Shown: positions 27,442 through 36,960 of the stretch, piece by piece
How positions within the stretch are numbered: the stretch's first letter is position 1
How the letters are laid out: the number at the start of each line of letters is the position of its first letter
NCBI GenBank assembly: GCA_902495005.1
Contig: CABUVL010000002.1
Span: 140,683 to 204,682 of the forward strand
Reading direction: 5' to 3'
DNA: 64,000 nt
From: an uncultured Verrucomicrobiota bacterium
Lineage (GTDB): Bacteria > Verrucomicrobiota > Verrucomicrobiia > Opitutales > UBA9783
The notes under the pieces: model-generated
Seen by the model: the letters and a program-made list of their open reading frames with translations, nothing else
What the model was told of the DNA's origin: nothing
Databases searched by the model: none
Translations under genes and position numbers: made by a program

Positions 27442-28883
27442 AATACTTGGATAATTTTAAAAATTTTAACCGTGTTAAGAAGTGTAACTACGGCCTGCAA
27501 GTTGCGCTTATTGTAATTTTGCTCGTGGGCCTGCAGCTGATGTTGAACAATTGTTCGGTACGTTTTGATTTTTCAGAAACGAAGTGCAATAGCTTGAGCC
27601 CCGAGACAAAGACTTTCCTATGCGGGCTAAAAAACAATGTTGACATTATTCTTTTAGACGACGGGGTGCACATGAACGAAGGTTTTTTGCGGCAAATGCA
27701 TCGCTTGGTCAGCTTGTATCAAGAAGTTGCCAAGCACGTGCCGACCGTTGCCTTTAATTTTAAACACGTCGATACACTGAAAAATCCGCAGGCCACTTTG
27801 CAAATTAAGACGCAGTACGATTTGTCCGTCGATGAGGGCGTAATTGTGAATGTTGACAAAAAACTTAAGGTGTTGCACATGGAGAATTTTTATCAGAGTG
27901 ATGAGCGTCAAAAAGTTCAATTTGTGGGGGAGCATGTTTTGACCAATACGTTGATTGATTTGGCGCAAAATAAATCGAAAGTTATTTACTGGACGATCGG
28001 TCGTCGTGAATACAATTTTACCGATGTTAACGTATACAATGGCGCGTCTTTGGCCGCTCAAACCTTAAGGCAGTGTAATTTCGAATTACGCGAGTTGGAT
28101 CATTTCACAAAAGTGCCACAAGATGCCAGTATGCTGGTGATTGCGGGGCCGCAAATCCCATTTTTAACGGAAGAGTGCGATGCTTTAAAAGATTATTTGC
28201 TCCAAAGGCATGGTCGTATTTTACTTTGCCTTCAGCCCATTTATGATCACGGATTGGATCCACTGCTAAAGCAATTGGGGGTAGAGGCTGAAGACCAGTT
28301 GCTTTTGGACAATGGTAAAGATTTTTTAAGCGCGCAGGGAAGTCTGATCATCCGTCGTCTTAATCGGCATGCAATTACGCAAACACTCATTGAAAACTCG
28401 TTGGGATTAACCTTTGGGCTGGTGCGACCCATCCGTATCGACCCAACGCATCTTGCGCATTGTACCCCTCTGTTGTATTCGGCTGAAACCAGTTGGTCCA
28501 AGAAGAGGGTGGATACGGAACATTTGTTCTTTGATCCCCAATCAGATATGAAGGGCCCGCATGTTTTGGCCTGTGTTTTTGATAATATGCCGTCAATAAA
28601 TCTTGATTTAAGTTTATCTTCCTCTAAAGCTATTATCGTGGGTTGTGCGGATTGGTTAAGCAATGGAAAATTTCTTTCGTTGGGCAATCGTTGCTTTTGT
28701 TTGAATTGCTTAAAGTGGGCGTTTGGGGATGATTATACTTTCTTAATTAGGCCCTTGCCGTTAATGCAGTACCCTCTGATGCTATCGCAACAAAAAATAC
28801 TGATGCTCCTTATCAATTTTTTAATTTTGCCTTTTGTCTTTTGCTTGTTTGGAATTATAACGCTTTCTGTAAGGAAACAATGA
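27438..28883 (+). CDS. GldG-like auxiliary protein of an ABC-2 transporter
   Basis: 481 residues. One N-terminal membrane span (VALIVILLVGLQLML), a large periplasmic domain of the GldG/ABC-type uncharacterised transport family (pattern RFDFSETKCNSLSPETKTFL, then MLVIAGPQIPFLTEE) and a C-terminal span (LMLLINFLILPFVFCLFGI). Such proteins sit next to GldF permeases in Bacteroidota, Verrucomicrobiota and Planctomycetota. Its job may be to contact the exported substrate. It overlaps the permease gene and is followed by the DUF4340-like gene. Confidence 0.85.
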   Translation: MKYLDNFKNFNRVKKCNYGLQVALIVILLVGLQLMLNNCSVRFDFSETKCNSLSPETKTFLCGLKNNVDIILLDDGVHMNEGFLRQMHRLVSLYQEVAKHVPTVAFNFKHVDTLKNPQATLQIKTQYDLSVDEGVIVNVDKKLKVLHMENFYQSDERQKVQFVGEHVLTNTLIDLAQNKSKVIYWTIGRREYNFTDVNVYNGASLAAQTLRQCNFELRELDHFTKVPQDASMLVIAGPQIPFLTEECDALKDYLLQRHGRILLCLQPIYDHGLDPLLKQLGVEAEDQLLLDNGKDFLSAQGSLIIRRLNRHAITQTLIENSLGLTFGLVRPIRIDPTHLAHCTPLLYSAETSWSKKRVDTEHLFFDPQSDMKGPHVLACVFDNMPSINLDLSLSSSKAIIVGCADWLSNGKFLSLGNRCFCLNCLKWAFGDDYTFLIRPLPLMQYPLMLSQQKILMLLINFLILPFVFCLFGIITLSVRKQ

Positions 28884-28884
28884 T

Positions 28885-30699
28885 ATGTTACGTGTAGGTT
28901 TTACAATTGTTTTAATTTTGGCAAATGTCTCATGGTTGTGGGTTTTTTACTATATTCGAACCCACGCACAGGCGATGGATCCCGTCATCTCTCTGCAAGT
29001 TCAATCGCAATTGCATCATGTTCAATCGTTCGTTGTTTCAAATTTGGAGTCGGGTGCAGATTACGAATTGCGTAAAGTAAACGCTGACTGGTTCCTTGAA
29101 AAACCGTTTAAATGGGCGGCGAATTCCATTGCCGTTGAGACCTGCTTGCAACAATTGTTGAACTTAGATACAAGTACAAATTTTAAGATTTATCATGAGG
29201 TGGCGGAAAATGATATTTTGGCGTCTTACGGCTTGAACCCTCCCGCATTTATTGTCCGATTTAAGTGCCCTCAACGGGAGTACGTCTTGCACATTGGGCA
29301 AAAAATAAAATCCAATCACCGTCTGTACGTGTACGAACCGGAAACACGCTTGGTTTTTGTCTGCAAGCCAGAAGCGTTAGGTGCAATTTTTTTCAACGAG
29401 ACGCAGTGGTGTAATACCTATTTTTTCCAAAGTAAGTTGGATAATGTACAGAGTCTCACGTACGATTCTGTGTATCAGCATTTAATCCTGGCAAAAGAAA
29501 AGGAGCAATGGTATTTAAAAAATCCGTTGACGGCGAAGGCCAGCAACATGCGTGTGGAGACCGTTATTCAGCAGATCCAAAATATGGAAGTATTGCGCTT
29601 TTTGGATGATAAAGAAGTCGCCAGCTTGTTGCAACAAGTTGATGTTGAAAAGCAGATAAGTACCTTGAAACTGTCGAACGAAGCCCGTACGGTGAGTTTG
29701 AAGGTTTTGCCTTACAATGAGGATCAAAATGTGTTTGTTGCGCAAGGCGAAGATTTCGACAAGGCCTTTTTATTCAAGTCTACGTGGGTGTCGCGTCTGG
29801 AATCGCCGCAAGAAAGCTTGAGAGAAAGGCAAATCTTTAATTTCCCCATCAACGAGGTTTGTAAGATTACTTACACAAAAGGCCAAGAATCGCTCGAATT
29901 GAAGCAAATTGACGGTCAGCGTTGGGATATTATGCAATCCTGTGAACAGAACTTAGTCCAAATGGATCGTGCTTCCTATCGTGCTATTTACGGGTTCTTA
30001 AAGGACTTGAAATCCGTGTACGTCGAAAAATTTTTGGATCACACGTTGTTAGGCGATTTGGGCCCCACGCCGAAGTCGGTAAACGTAAAAGTTGTTTTGC
30101 CGCAAAGTGAAATTGATTGTACGCTTTACCAAGTGGAAGATGACTTCTATTTAAAATTAAAGGATGATTTGACTTGTTTTAAGTTGGCCTTGGTCAATGC
30201 GCAGTTATTGGAACAATCATTCGATTCCTTTAGAGATAAACAAATTTGGCATTGGAATCATGACGAGCATTTGTACGGTATCCAATGGTTGTCAAAGACG
30301 GGAGAGGCCGTAAAAACATCGTTGTTGTTTAAAAGGGACTCCATTAATTTGGTTCGTGATCCCGGTCTTGTGCAAAAGCTTGAGCCCGTATTGAGGGTTT
30401 TAAATGCCAAGCACTTTGTCCATTTGTTGAATTACTCAACGCCCTTAATTCCATTTATTTTCGCCGGTGGATCCAGTTACTTATTTCCACAACAGTTAAT
30501 GATAAAAACCATTGATGCCAAAGGTCGTGTGAGAACATATAACTTGGCTTTAACCTGTCGTTTGGGAGGCAACTTGCAATTGGCTTGTTATCGAGGCAAG
30601 TACTTCACTTTACCGCAGTCGTGGATAGACGCTGTTTTTTCGTTAACGGAATTATCAGAATGGCAACAAAAGTTGTATCTTTTCCATGCGGCGGAGTAA
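28885..30699 (+). CDS. DUF4340-like membrane-anchored envelope protein
   Basis: 604 residues. A single N-terminal span (VGFTIVLILANVSWLWVFYY) precedes repeated beta-rich segments of the DUF4340 kind, for instance YELRKVNADWFLEKP and ...LAKEKEQWYLKNP, each placing W near the end of a strand pair. DUF4340 proteins habitually follow GldG genes, which supports the call. The function is not known. The 3' end overlaps the next gene by 14 bases. Confidence 0.75.
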   Translation: MLRVGFTIVLILANVSWLWVFYYIRTHAQAMDPVISLQVQSQLHHVQSFVVSNLESGADYELRKVNADWFLEKPFKWAANSIAVETCLQQLLNLDTSTNFKIYHEVAENDILASYGLNPPAFIVRFKCPQREYVLHIGQKIKSNHRLYVYEPETRLVFVCKPEALGAIFFNETQWCNTYFFQSKLDNVQSLTYDSVYQHLILAKEKEQWYLKNPLTAKASNMRVETVIQQIQNMEVLRFLDDKEVASLLQQVDVEKQISTLKLSNEARTVSLKVLPYNEDQNVFVAQGEDFDKAFLFKSTWVSRLESPQESLRERQIFNFPINEVCKITYTKGQESLELKQIDGQRWDIMQSCEQNLVQMDRASYRAIYGFLKDLKSVYVEKFLDHTLLGDLGPTPKSVNVKVVLPQSEIDCTLYQVEDDFYLKLKDDLTCFKLALVNAQLLEQSFDSFRDKQIWHWNHDEHLYGIQWLSKTGEAVKTSLLFKRDSINLVRDPGLVQKLEPVLRVLNAKHFVHLLNYSTPLIPFIFAGGSSYLFPQQLMIKTIDAKGRVRTYNLALTCRLGGNLQLACYRGKYFTLPQSWIDAVFSLTELSEWQQKLYLFHAAE

Positions 30700-33208
30700 A
30701 GTTTTTTGGGGACATATTGGCCTGTGTGTATGCCTTATTGTTTCGCTTATTGCCTTGTCTTATGCGATTATTAAGCAGGCGAAAGCGCTTAGAATCTCGC
30801 TGCCCGATAAATTCATAAGTTATTTGCAAAAGAAAATTGGAATTGCGGAATTTGATAAGGCGTACCTTAATTTCCAACAGCTTGAATTTTCCAATTTAAC
30901 CCTGGGTGGCGGCAAGTTGAATTTTCCCATGGCTTGTTTGAAATTGGATACCCACGTGGGACATTATTTGCTGGGGCGCGCGCAACATACTCTATTCTTG
31001 CGGCATGGGCACGGTGATTGCGGGGATCAATGGCATATTTCGCAGGTGAATGGTTTTGTGGAAACGTGTGGACGGCAATGGCGTTTAAATCTCCACGCTT
31101 TATTTAACAAAACGCATGCCATTCATGTGACGAGTGAACTGTTAAGTGAATTTCCGTCCTATGTAACTTCCTGGGGAGAGCGATTTTTGCAGTTGTTATC
31201 GGGCTCGAATCAAGGTGCTTCTGCGGTCGAACCGGCTCATATCCACATTCACTTAGGACGAGAAAAGGGGTGTGTTCGGCTGGAATTACAAGGTGCGTCT
31301 GTAAGCTTAGACCCGTCCTCTCAAATTGTATGTTCGGGAGGACAAATCAAGATGATCGTCGGCAAACAAGCCATTGACGTAAAAGGTAAGATAAGTCAGT
31401 TGAGTTACGGAGATTACATTTTGTCGCACGTGTACTTTGAGGGCCAATTGACGGAAGAACTTGATTGCAAAGGCATCCGTGGGTATGGCGAGATTGCCGG
31501 ACCTCTCTTGCAGCATTTAAGTGGCACATCCACGATAGCGTTTACGCAGAAGGGGCCCTTACGCAATTCAGCGGTCAATTTTTTGTTGGAAAATGAGAAA
31601 AATTTTGTGCAAGGCTTTGGGAAATTTACGGATTTTAAGTGGACTCAATGTATGGGAAGAGCTGTCGTACAAGCACACGTTTTACCGGAGCATTTTGGAA
31701 AAATTCCCGACTACCTAAACTTTCAACGGCCGATATACTTAAAATTCAGTACCAAAGATACGCAATTGTACTGCTTGGCCGCTGAAACACGTCATTTGTG
31801 TGTGGATTCGTTTTGTTTTGATCGCATTTTTTTACGTTTGAATTACGACCTTGCGCACGGGAATGTAAAGTGGTCCGGACGTGCGAAAGAAAAAAACTTT
31901 GCCTTCAATTCGCAGGGCCGCTATGATGGACTTTTACAACAAGGCCGCTTGTTTTTACAAGGAGAAATCGATCCTCAACTGACGTATTTGTGGGCAACTT
32001 ATTTGCCGCAATGGTGGATTCCATTTTGGCGTTGTTTAAGGTTTTTTGACCGCATGCCGACGTTTAACTTGGACTTTGACTGGGATGAATTAGATGAATC
32101 CCACAATGCACTGTACGCTACGGTGACGGCACAGCAGTTTTTATACAAGCAGGCAAATTGTTCGAATCTAGCCTTAAAAATAGGGTACATTCCTCATTAT
32201 ATTTGTTTGGATGCTAGGCGCGTGGAGACAAAAGAGGGACGAGGCTTATGTGCCGTTGACTGGCTTTATAATGATCTTGATCAAGATGCTTGGTCCATAA
32301 GAGGTCAAGGCGTCTTCCCGCATGATGATTGGCAAAGCCTTGTTGGCGCGTTTATTGACAATGTCCCTCGCATGCCGTTCGTCGAGCATGCAAGCCCAAT
32401 TCGTGCAACTTTCAATGGGCGTATTTATAACCATATGAACGCCATGGGCAGTGTGCGAATTGCCCTTAATACCCCGAGTGTTTCAATTTACAACGTGCCC
32501 TTAATCCATCTGTCTGCGCACATTCACTACATTGACCAACAATGGGATTTCCCTCAATGGTCTTGCAAATTGGCGCACAATGCGGCCATGGAAGGGCAAA
32601 TGAGTTTTAGAAAAGATGAGACATTTTCTTTCAAAATTAATGCGCAAGAGGTGCCGAGTGCGGTGCTTTTGCGACGACTTGATTGCCTGCAATCGTGGGT
32701 GAAAGATCTCCAGCAAGACGACTTGTCCTCTTATGAGGGGATTTTGGCTGTCGATGCCATGGGAGAAGGGCACGTGGGGAAATTGGAGACATTGACGGCC
32801 AAGGGCAAGGTGAAATTTAAGAACCCATCTTTGGCGAAAATTCACCTTTTGGGCCCCTTGTTTAAAATTTTTTCTAAAAAGTTAAGCCTTTTTACCTCAG
32901 TGGACCTGAATTATTTGGCGTCGAAATTCTACCTTAAGAACAGTGTATTGACGTCAAAAGGCCTTTTTATGACCGGTCCCAGCACGCATGTTAAGGGGGA
33001 CGGTGAAATTAATTTGTTAACGCAGCAGTTAAAAGCGCAACTGAACTTTTCATTTCTTGATTACAAACAAGTAAAGTTCCCCGTCATGCGGGAGTTCGTT
33101 CAAATCCTTCAGCCTTTTTTGAAGGGATTTGGGGCTCAATTGTCGGGTAGTTTCCAAAATCCTCAGTGGCAATTGTCGTTTAATCCGTTGAATTTTTTAT
33201 TGAAATAA
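30686..33208 (+). CDS. AsmA-like envelope biogenesis protein
   Basis: 840 residues. An N-terminal span (HIGLCVCLIVSLIALSYAII) anchors a long, beta-strand-rich periplasmic region, and the last 180 residues resemble the AsmA-like C-terminal domain (LTAKGKVKFKNPSLAKIHLLGPLFKIFSKK split across two strands, then GDGEINLLTQQLKAQLNF). AsmA/TamB-type proteins are thought to bridge the inner and outer membranes and carry phospholipids. The position after GldA/F/G and DUF4340 suggests one envelope machine. The tRNA-Ala lies 69 bases downstream. Confidence 0.75.
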   Translation: MRRSKVFWGHIGLCVCLIVSLIALSYAIIKQAKALRISLPDKFISYLQKKIGIAEFDKAYLNFQQLEFSNLTLGGGKLNFPMACLKLDTHVGHYLLGRAQHTLFLRHGHGDCGDQWHISQVNGFVETCGRQWRLNLHALFNKTHAIHVTSELLSEFPSYVTSWGERFLQLLSGSNQGASAVEPAHIHIHLGREKGCVRLELQGASVSLDPSSQIVCSGGQIKMIVGKQAIDVKGKISQLSYGDYILSHVYFEGQLTEELDCKGIRGYGEIAGPLLQHLSGTSTIAFTQKGPLRNSAVNFLLENEKNFVQGFGKFTDFKWTQCMGRAVVQAHVLPEHFGKIPDYLNFQRPIYLKFSTKDTQLYCLAAETRHLCVDSFCFDRIFLRLNYDLAHGNVKWSGRAKEKNFAFNSQGRYDGLLQQGRLFLQGEIDPQLTYLWATYLPQWWIPFWRCLRFFDRMPTFNLDFDWDELDESHNALYATVTAQQFLYKQANCSNLALKIGYIPHYICLDARRVETKEGRGLCAVDWLYNDLDQDAWSIRGQGVFPHDDWQSLVGAFIDNVPRMPFVEHASPIRATFNGRIYNHMNAMGSVRIALNTPSVSIYNVPLIHLSAHIHYIDQQWDFPQWSCKLAHNAAMEGQMSFRKDETFSFKINAQEVPSAVLLRRLDCLQSWVKDLQQDDLSSYEGILAVDAMGEGHVGKLETLTAKGKVKFKNPSLAKIHLLGPLFKIFSKKLSLFTSVDLNYLASKFYLKNSVLTSKGLFMTGPSTHVKGDGEINLLTQQLKAQLNFSFLDYKQVKFPVMREFVQILQPFLKGFGAQLSGSFQNPQWQLSFNPLNFLLK

Positions 33209-33277
33209 ACGTACATTAAAAATCTTTAATTTTTATCTTGTTTGTGCACGAAGATTAAGGTTTTATAAGAAGCATTA

Positions 33278-33353
33278 GGGGCTGTAGCTCAGTTGGAAGA
33301 GCGTGTCGTTCGCAATGACAAGGTCGTCGGTTCGATCCCGATCAGCTCCACCA
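33278..33353 (+). tRNA. tRNA-Ala (anticodon CGC)
   Basis: Acceptor GGGGCTG/CAGCTCC with one G-U, D arm GCTCAGTTGGAAGAGC, anticodon stem TGTCG/TGACA with loop TTCGCAA, T arm with GGTTCGATCCC, CCA at 33351-33353. It reads GCG, a codon usually also served by the TGC isoacceptor. Confidence 0.95.
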
Positions 33354-33587
33354 GTGCATTCTAAAAGGGTGGGCGTATAGGAAGATGGTTTTAGATGTGC
33401 AACTTAGATAAGCCGGTGGCGCTTTTTTTGGTTTATTTAAATTTATTTGCTAGGGTGATGAAGGGGGTGTCAATTAAGGTGGCGTTTCTTACGGGATTAG
33501 GGAGTGTGCTGAAGCGTGTGAACCGCGCATAAAAATTTTGCAGAAAAAAGCTTCTCTCTTGAATCAGAGTCCATTACAACTTTTTCT

Positions 33588-34211
33588 ATGACAATTGTGG
33601 GCTTAGCAGAACAGGCAGGTTATTTTTTATACCCACTCGTTTTAATGGGATTTTTGTCGTGTTTGTTCTTTTGTGAGCGGCTGATTTTTTTGCATAAAGG
33701 GCAAATTAAGGCGGAACCTTTTTTAGTTGGTATTCAAAGCTTACTGCATAAAAAACGTAAAATTGAGGCAATTACTTTGTGCGAAGAGACGCCGGGACCC
33801 GTAGCTCGACTTGTCAAGGTGGCGCTTCTTTGTAAGAGTAAGGATACCAATGCCTTGCTGGAAGAGGTAAAAAAACAAGCCTTTTTGGAACTTTACTATT
33901 TGAGAAAGCGCATCGAATCCATCAAAGTCATTGCTCAGCTGTCACCTCTGGTGGGGCTGACGGGTACCATCTTTTATTTTTTAAAAGGGTTTTGGAGCTT
34001 GGGGACCTTAGATGCCTACACATCGATGACAAGTTTTTCTCCTTACATTGTGTCGGCGCTATCCCTGACATTTTTCGGCTTTGTATGTTCGTTCTTTTCT
34101 TATGGGGCTTACCATTTTCTTATAGGCAGGCTTAAGGCTATTTTGTTCGACATGGAGTGGACGGCACACTCCCTAATGCTTTTTTTTGAAAATGAGCAGA
34201 AGAATGGTTAG
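33588..34211 (+). CDS. ExbB/TolQ/MotA-family membrane protein with altered proton-path residues
   Basis: 207 residues with the TolQ/ExbB layout: an N-terminal span, a cytoplasmic loop, then two spans. TM2 has GLTGT (123-127), matching the conserved GLLGT. In TM3 the family pattern EAL-x2-T is SALSLT here, so the conserved glutamate is replaced by S156 while T161 remains. In ExbB this glutamate lies near the ExbD aspartate in the proton path. It pairs with the ExbD-like protein at 34214, two bases downstream. Confidence 0.85.
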   Translation: MTIVGLAEQAGYFLYPLVLMGFLSCLFFCERLIFLHKGQIKAEPFLVGIQSLLHKKRKIEAITLCEETPGPVARLVKVALLCKSKDTNALLEEVKKQAFLELYYLRKRIESIKVIAQLSPLVGLTGTIFYFLKGFWSLGTLDAYTSMTSFSPYIVSALSLTFFGFVCSFFSYGAYHFLIGRLKAILFDMEWTAHSLMLFFENEQKNG

Positions 34212-34213
34212 AT

Positions 34214-34645
34214 ATGCGTAATTCATTTGAGCCTTTGGGGCTGTTACACGAGATGCAGTCCAGTGAACAGTCATTGCCTTTGAATTGGGTCCCTTGTGTT
34301 AATTTGCTTGCTTTGGTCGTAGGGATGTTGTTGTTAAGTTCGCATTGGTTGTGCCCGCCAGGCTTAAATTTGCACCTGCCGGTAACTTCACAAGGTGTTG
34401 CTTTTGCCAATCCATTTCCCGTGCAAGATTCGTTGATGATAGATTGGGAGGGTAGGGTGTTCTTTCACCGCAAGCTGTACAACGCGGAAACACTTGTAGA
34501 ATTATTCCGTGAGAATTTCCAAGTTCAATGTTTGTTGCTAAAGGTGGACACGCAAGCGCCCTTGGAGCTAATGATGCGGGTGATTTCAAACGCTTATCAG
34601 TGTGGTTGTCGGCAAATTCAGATGGCCGTTAACGTACGTAATTAA
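34214..34645 (+). CDS. ExbD/TolR-like protein lacking the transmembrane aspartate
   Basis: 143 residues. The single span follows the family motif, but the usual P-x2-D-V of TolR/ExbD is VPCVNLL here, giving N30 in place of the protonatable aspartate. After the span comes LHLPVTSQ, then a periplasmic domain with VFFHRKLYNAETLVELF and LLLKVDTQAPLELMMRVI, the usual ExbD/TolR fold. Loss of the aspartate together with the ExbB glutamate suggests a pair that no longer uses the standard proton relay. Confidence 0.8.
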   Translation: MRNSFEPLGLLHEMQSSEQSLPLNWVPCVNLLALVVGMLLLSSHWLCPPGLNLHLPVTSQGVAFANPFPVQDSLMIDWEGRVFFHRKLYNAETLVELFRENFQVQCLLLKVDTQAPLELMMRVISNAYQCGCRQIQMAVNVRN

Positions 34646-34648
34646 ACT

Positions 34649-35317
34649 ATGTTGCGCATCATTTTTTCTCTCTTGTGTTTTCTCTGTTGCATTCGCCTTT
34701 TTTTTAAATTCCCTCCTGAAAAAGGTACACCTACGCTTTTATTCCCTTCGCGTGAGCACAATTGGACGTTGATCAAATCGCCTGCATGTGAGCCAGACTG
34801 GACGGATGAAAGCCCGCTGTGCACGTACACGCACTGGAATTTTGCACCGACGCTTGATTACCATATCCCCATTTTGAAACCTAAGCTTGATTGTAAGTAT
34901 CGGACGGAAGTGAGTGAACAACTCGTTTACTTGAGCCATTTTAGTAATTATTTACAGTCGAATGTTGAACTGTTCGAGGGTACGTATATTGCTCCGCAGT
35001 TGAGTCGATTTTTAATCCCAAAAGCTTTACCCAAGAAATTGGGCGATAAGCATGTATCTCAATTGAGGCTGCGATGCTTCAGTAAGGACAAGGTTATTTG
35101 TGAAAAAATGCTACCGAGCCCGTTTCCGTTGAATAACAATGAGAATGCTACGTTTTATTACGAGGGATTACTGTATGTGGAAAAAAATCAGCCCATTTTA
35201 TTAACGCAAAAGTTTTCTGGCTTGATGGAATGGCGGGACGGCTTGCAGTCTTTAATTAGAAGTGAGATGGCCGACTTGTATTTGAGCCCAGGCATTTATC
35301 AAATTCGTGTGGAATGA
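34649..35317 (+). CDS. Unknown N-anchored protein following exbB/exbD-like genes
   Basis: 222 residues. A hydrophobic start (MLRIIFSLLCFLCCIRLFF) would anchor or export it. The rest is mixed alpha/beta with six or more cysteines. It occupies the place where TonB or TolA often sits, but I see neither the proline-rich linker nor a TonB C-terminal domain. It begins three bases after the ExbD-like gene and so shares its operon. Function unknown. Confidence 0.6.
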   Translation: MLRIIFSLLCFLCCIRLFFKFPPEKGTPTLLFPSREHNWTLIKSPACEPDWTDESPLCTYTHWNFAPTLDYHIPILKPKLDCKYRTEVSEQLVYLSHFSNYLQSNVELFEGTYIAPQLSRFLIPKALPKKLGDKHVSQLRLRCFSKDKVICEKMLPSPFPLNNNENATFYYEGLLYVEKNQPILLTQKFSGLMEWRDGLQSLIRSEMADLYLSPGIYQIRVE

Positions 35318-35379
35318 GCCGGGCGAATGTGTATTTTTTTGCTTTGACTCGGCATAAAAATATTGTTTGACTTGTTTAT

Positions 35380-35616
35380 ATGGCAGTAAAAGCAAATAAA
35401 GTTAAGGAATGTGCTCCCGGAAAATTTTATGTCGATGATCAATGCATTGATTGCGATCTTTGTCGTGATCTAGCACCCGAGTTCTTCGGCCGTTTGGATG
35501 ATAAGTGTTGTTCATTCGTTAAAAAACAACCTGCCAATGCCCAAGAAGAAGAGTTGTGCATGGAAGCTTTGGAAAGCTGCCCGGTCGATGCTATCGGCAA
35601 TGACGGTGACGAGTAA
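35380..35616 (+). CDS. Small [4Fe-4S] ferredoxin
   Basis: 78 residues. A single cluster site: CIDCDLCRDLAPEFF supplies three cysteines and the distal CPVDAI the fourth. Length and spacing resemble Desulfovibrio-type monocluster ferredoxins. It is a natural electron carrier for the PFOR encoded at 14423, though not adjacent. C-terminal residues are acidic (GNDGDE), as expected for docking to oxidoreductases. Confidence 0.9.
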   Translation: MAVKANKVKECAPGKFYVDDQCIDCDLCRDLAPEFFGRLDDKCCSFVKKQPANAQEEELCMEALESCPVDAIGNDGDE

Positions 35617-35934
35617 TCGCTTCCGCCATCAAATTTTTTAACTGAATTAGGGCGTCCGGTTAGGCGGGGCGTTGTTGTATCTGACTTAGCTATTGCTATA
35701 CAGCGCGTTTGCAGGCAAGTGCTTGAATGATAAATGGCATGCAAGTGCCCTTGAGTATTTGTCGTGCAGAGCGGGTTTTAATTTTAGTGGGTACGCCTTA
35801 GTTTAACTTGATTGTTCCTTCTGCTTCTCTTGAATCTTTCAAAACCTTAGGGCTCACATGACTTGCTTATGTCTTAGCTGGTCCTCTGATGCTTGCGTTT
35901 GTTTGAGAGAAATGAACTTCTATCTGATTTACAA
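35617..35934. other. Intergenic region between ferredoxin and SurA-like gene
   Basis: About 320 bases between convergent genes. No gene and no clear terminator were found. Confidence 0.4.
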
Positions 35935-36882
35935 TCAGTAGGTTTCAATAAAAGTTTTCTCTTTCAACTCTCGAATTAATGTTTGGTAAGCTTGCTCATT
36001 TTTTTCCTCAATGATGCGTTCTTCTATGGTAGATTGAACGGAGGACAAGGCCTGTACCTTTGCTGGCTTGCGATCGAGAACGCGCAGCATAATGTAAACG
36101 TGATTGACGAGGATGGGCTTTGAAAATGTGTTGAGGGCTAACTGTGATGCGTGTTGAGCCAAGGTTTGATTGAGCTCATTTATGTTGTACCAAGCATTGG
36201 GCAGTTTGAGTTCATCCAATTCAGCGGCCAGAGCGTTGGGAGAAATGCCTTCTTTTATTTTTTGATCGTAGTAGTTGATCTTACTTATGTTGGTGTTCTC
36301 TTCAATGGATTCCTCCTTAAAGCATTTTTGTTCGAGGAAGATGGAGGGCGCTTCGGTAAAATCTGCCAAGTGGGCTTGGTAATAATTTTCAATGGCTTTG
36401 GGGCTGGTGTTCAGAGCGTTCTTCAAGCTTTGTTGACGCATTACGTTGATGATAATTGAGCGTTTTATCTCATTTTGAAAATCTAAAAAACTTTGATGTC
36501 TACTCTCAAGATAATGCATGAATGCGGTGCGATTGCCTTGAAAATTAGATTGGATAAAAGCGTCTGTTTGATTGTCGAGGTAGTATTTTAAAATGTTGCC
36601 CTTACGCGCGTTGAATTCTTGGATGAGCAGTGCCTCATCAATGAGTTCATTTAAACATTTTTGCCGTATCGATTTTTGATTTTGTTGCGTAAAAGGGACT
36701 TGGCTCATACGTGATTCTAATTCAAATTGGGTGATAATCTCTTCTCCCACCCGAGCTGCGATACGATAACTTGACTGGGCCCTTGCATGAAGTGCACGGG
36801 CAGATGAAATAAGGGCAATCGACGTAAAAATAAGGTTGCAGTATCGACGTAAAAACATTCTGCTATTTGAGAGCTTTCTCAT
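35935..36882 (-). CDS. SurA-like periplasmic chaperone/peptidyl-prolyl isomerase
   Basis: About 315 residues from ATG 36882. This start gives a good signal peptide (MRKLSNSRMFLRRYCNLIFT, ending near ARALHARA); upstream in-frame starts would run into the divergent gene. The mature part begins RIAARVGEEIITQFELESRM, the SurA N-terminal pattern, then helices (LNELIDEALLIQEF) and a degenerate parvulin-like segment. It would guard outer-membrane proteins in transit. Isomerase activity is doubtful because clear parvulin residues are not seen. Confidence 0.75.
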   Translation of the reverse strand: MRKLSNSRMFLRRYCNLIFTSIALISSARALHARAQSSYRIAARVGEEIITQFELESRMSQVPFTQQNQKSIRQKCLNELIDEALLIQEFNARKGNILKYYLDNQTDAFIQSNFQGNRTAFMHYLESRHQSFLDFQNEIKRSIIINVMRQQSLKNALNTSPKAIENYYQAHLADFTEAPSIFLEQKCFKEESIEENTNISKINYYDQKIKEGISPNALAAELDELKLPNAWYNINELNQTLAQHASQLALNTFSKPILVNHVYIMLRVLDRKPAKVQALSSVQSTIEERIIEEKNEQAYQTLIRELKEKTFIETY

Positions 36883-36960
36883 GTAATTTTCAATCTTATA
36901 GTTTGAAATTATATTAAATGATTTGAACATAAGTTGACAAACTGAACAATAGGAGGGTGT

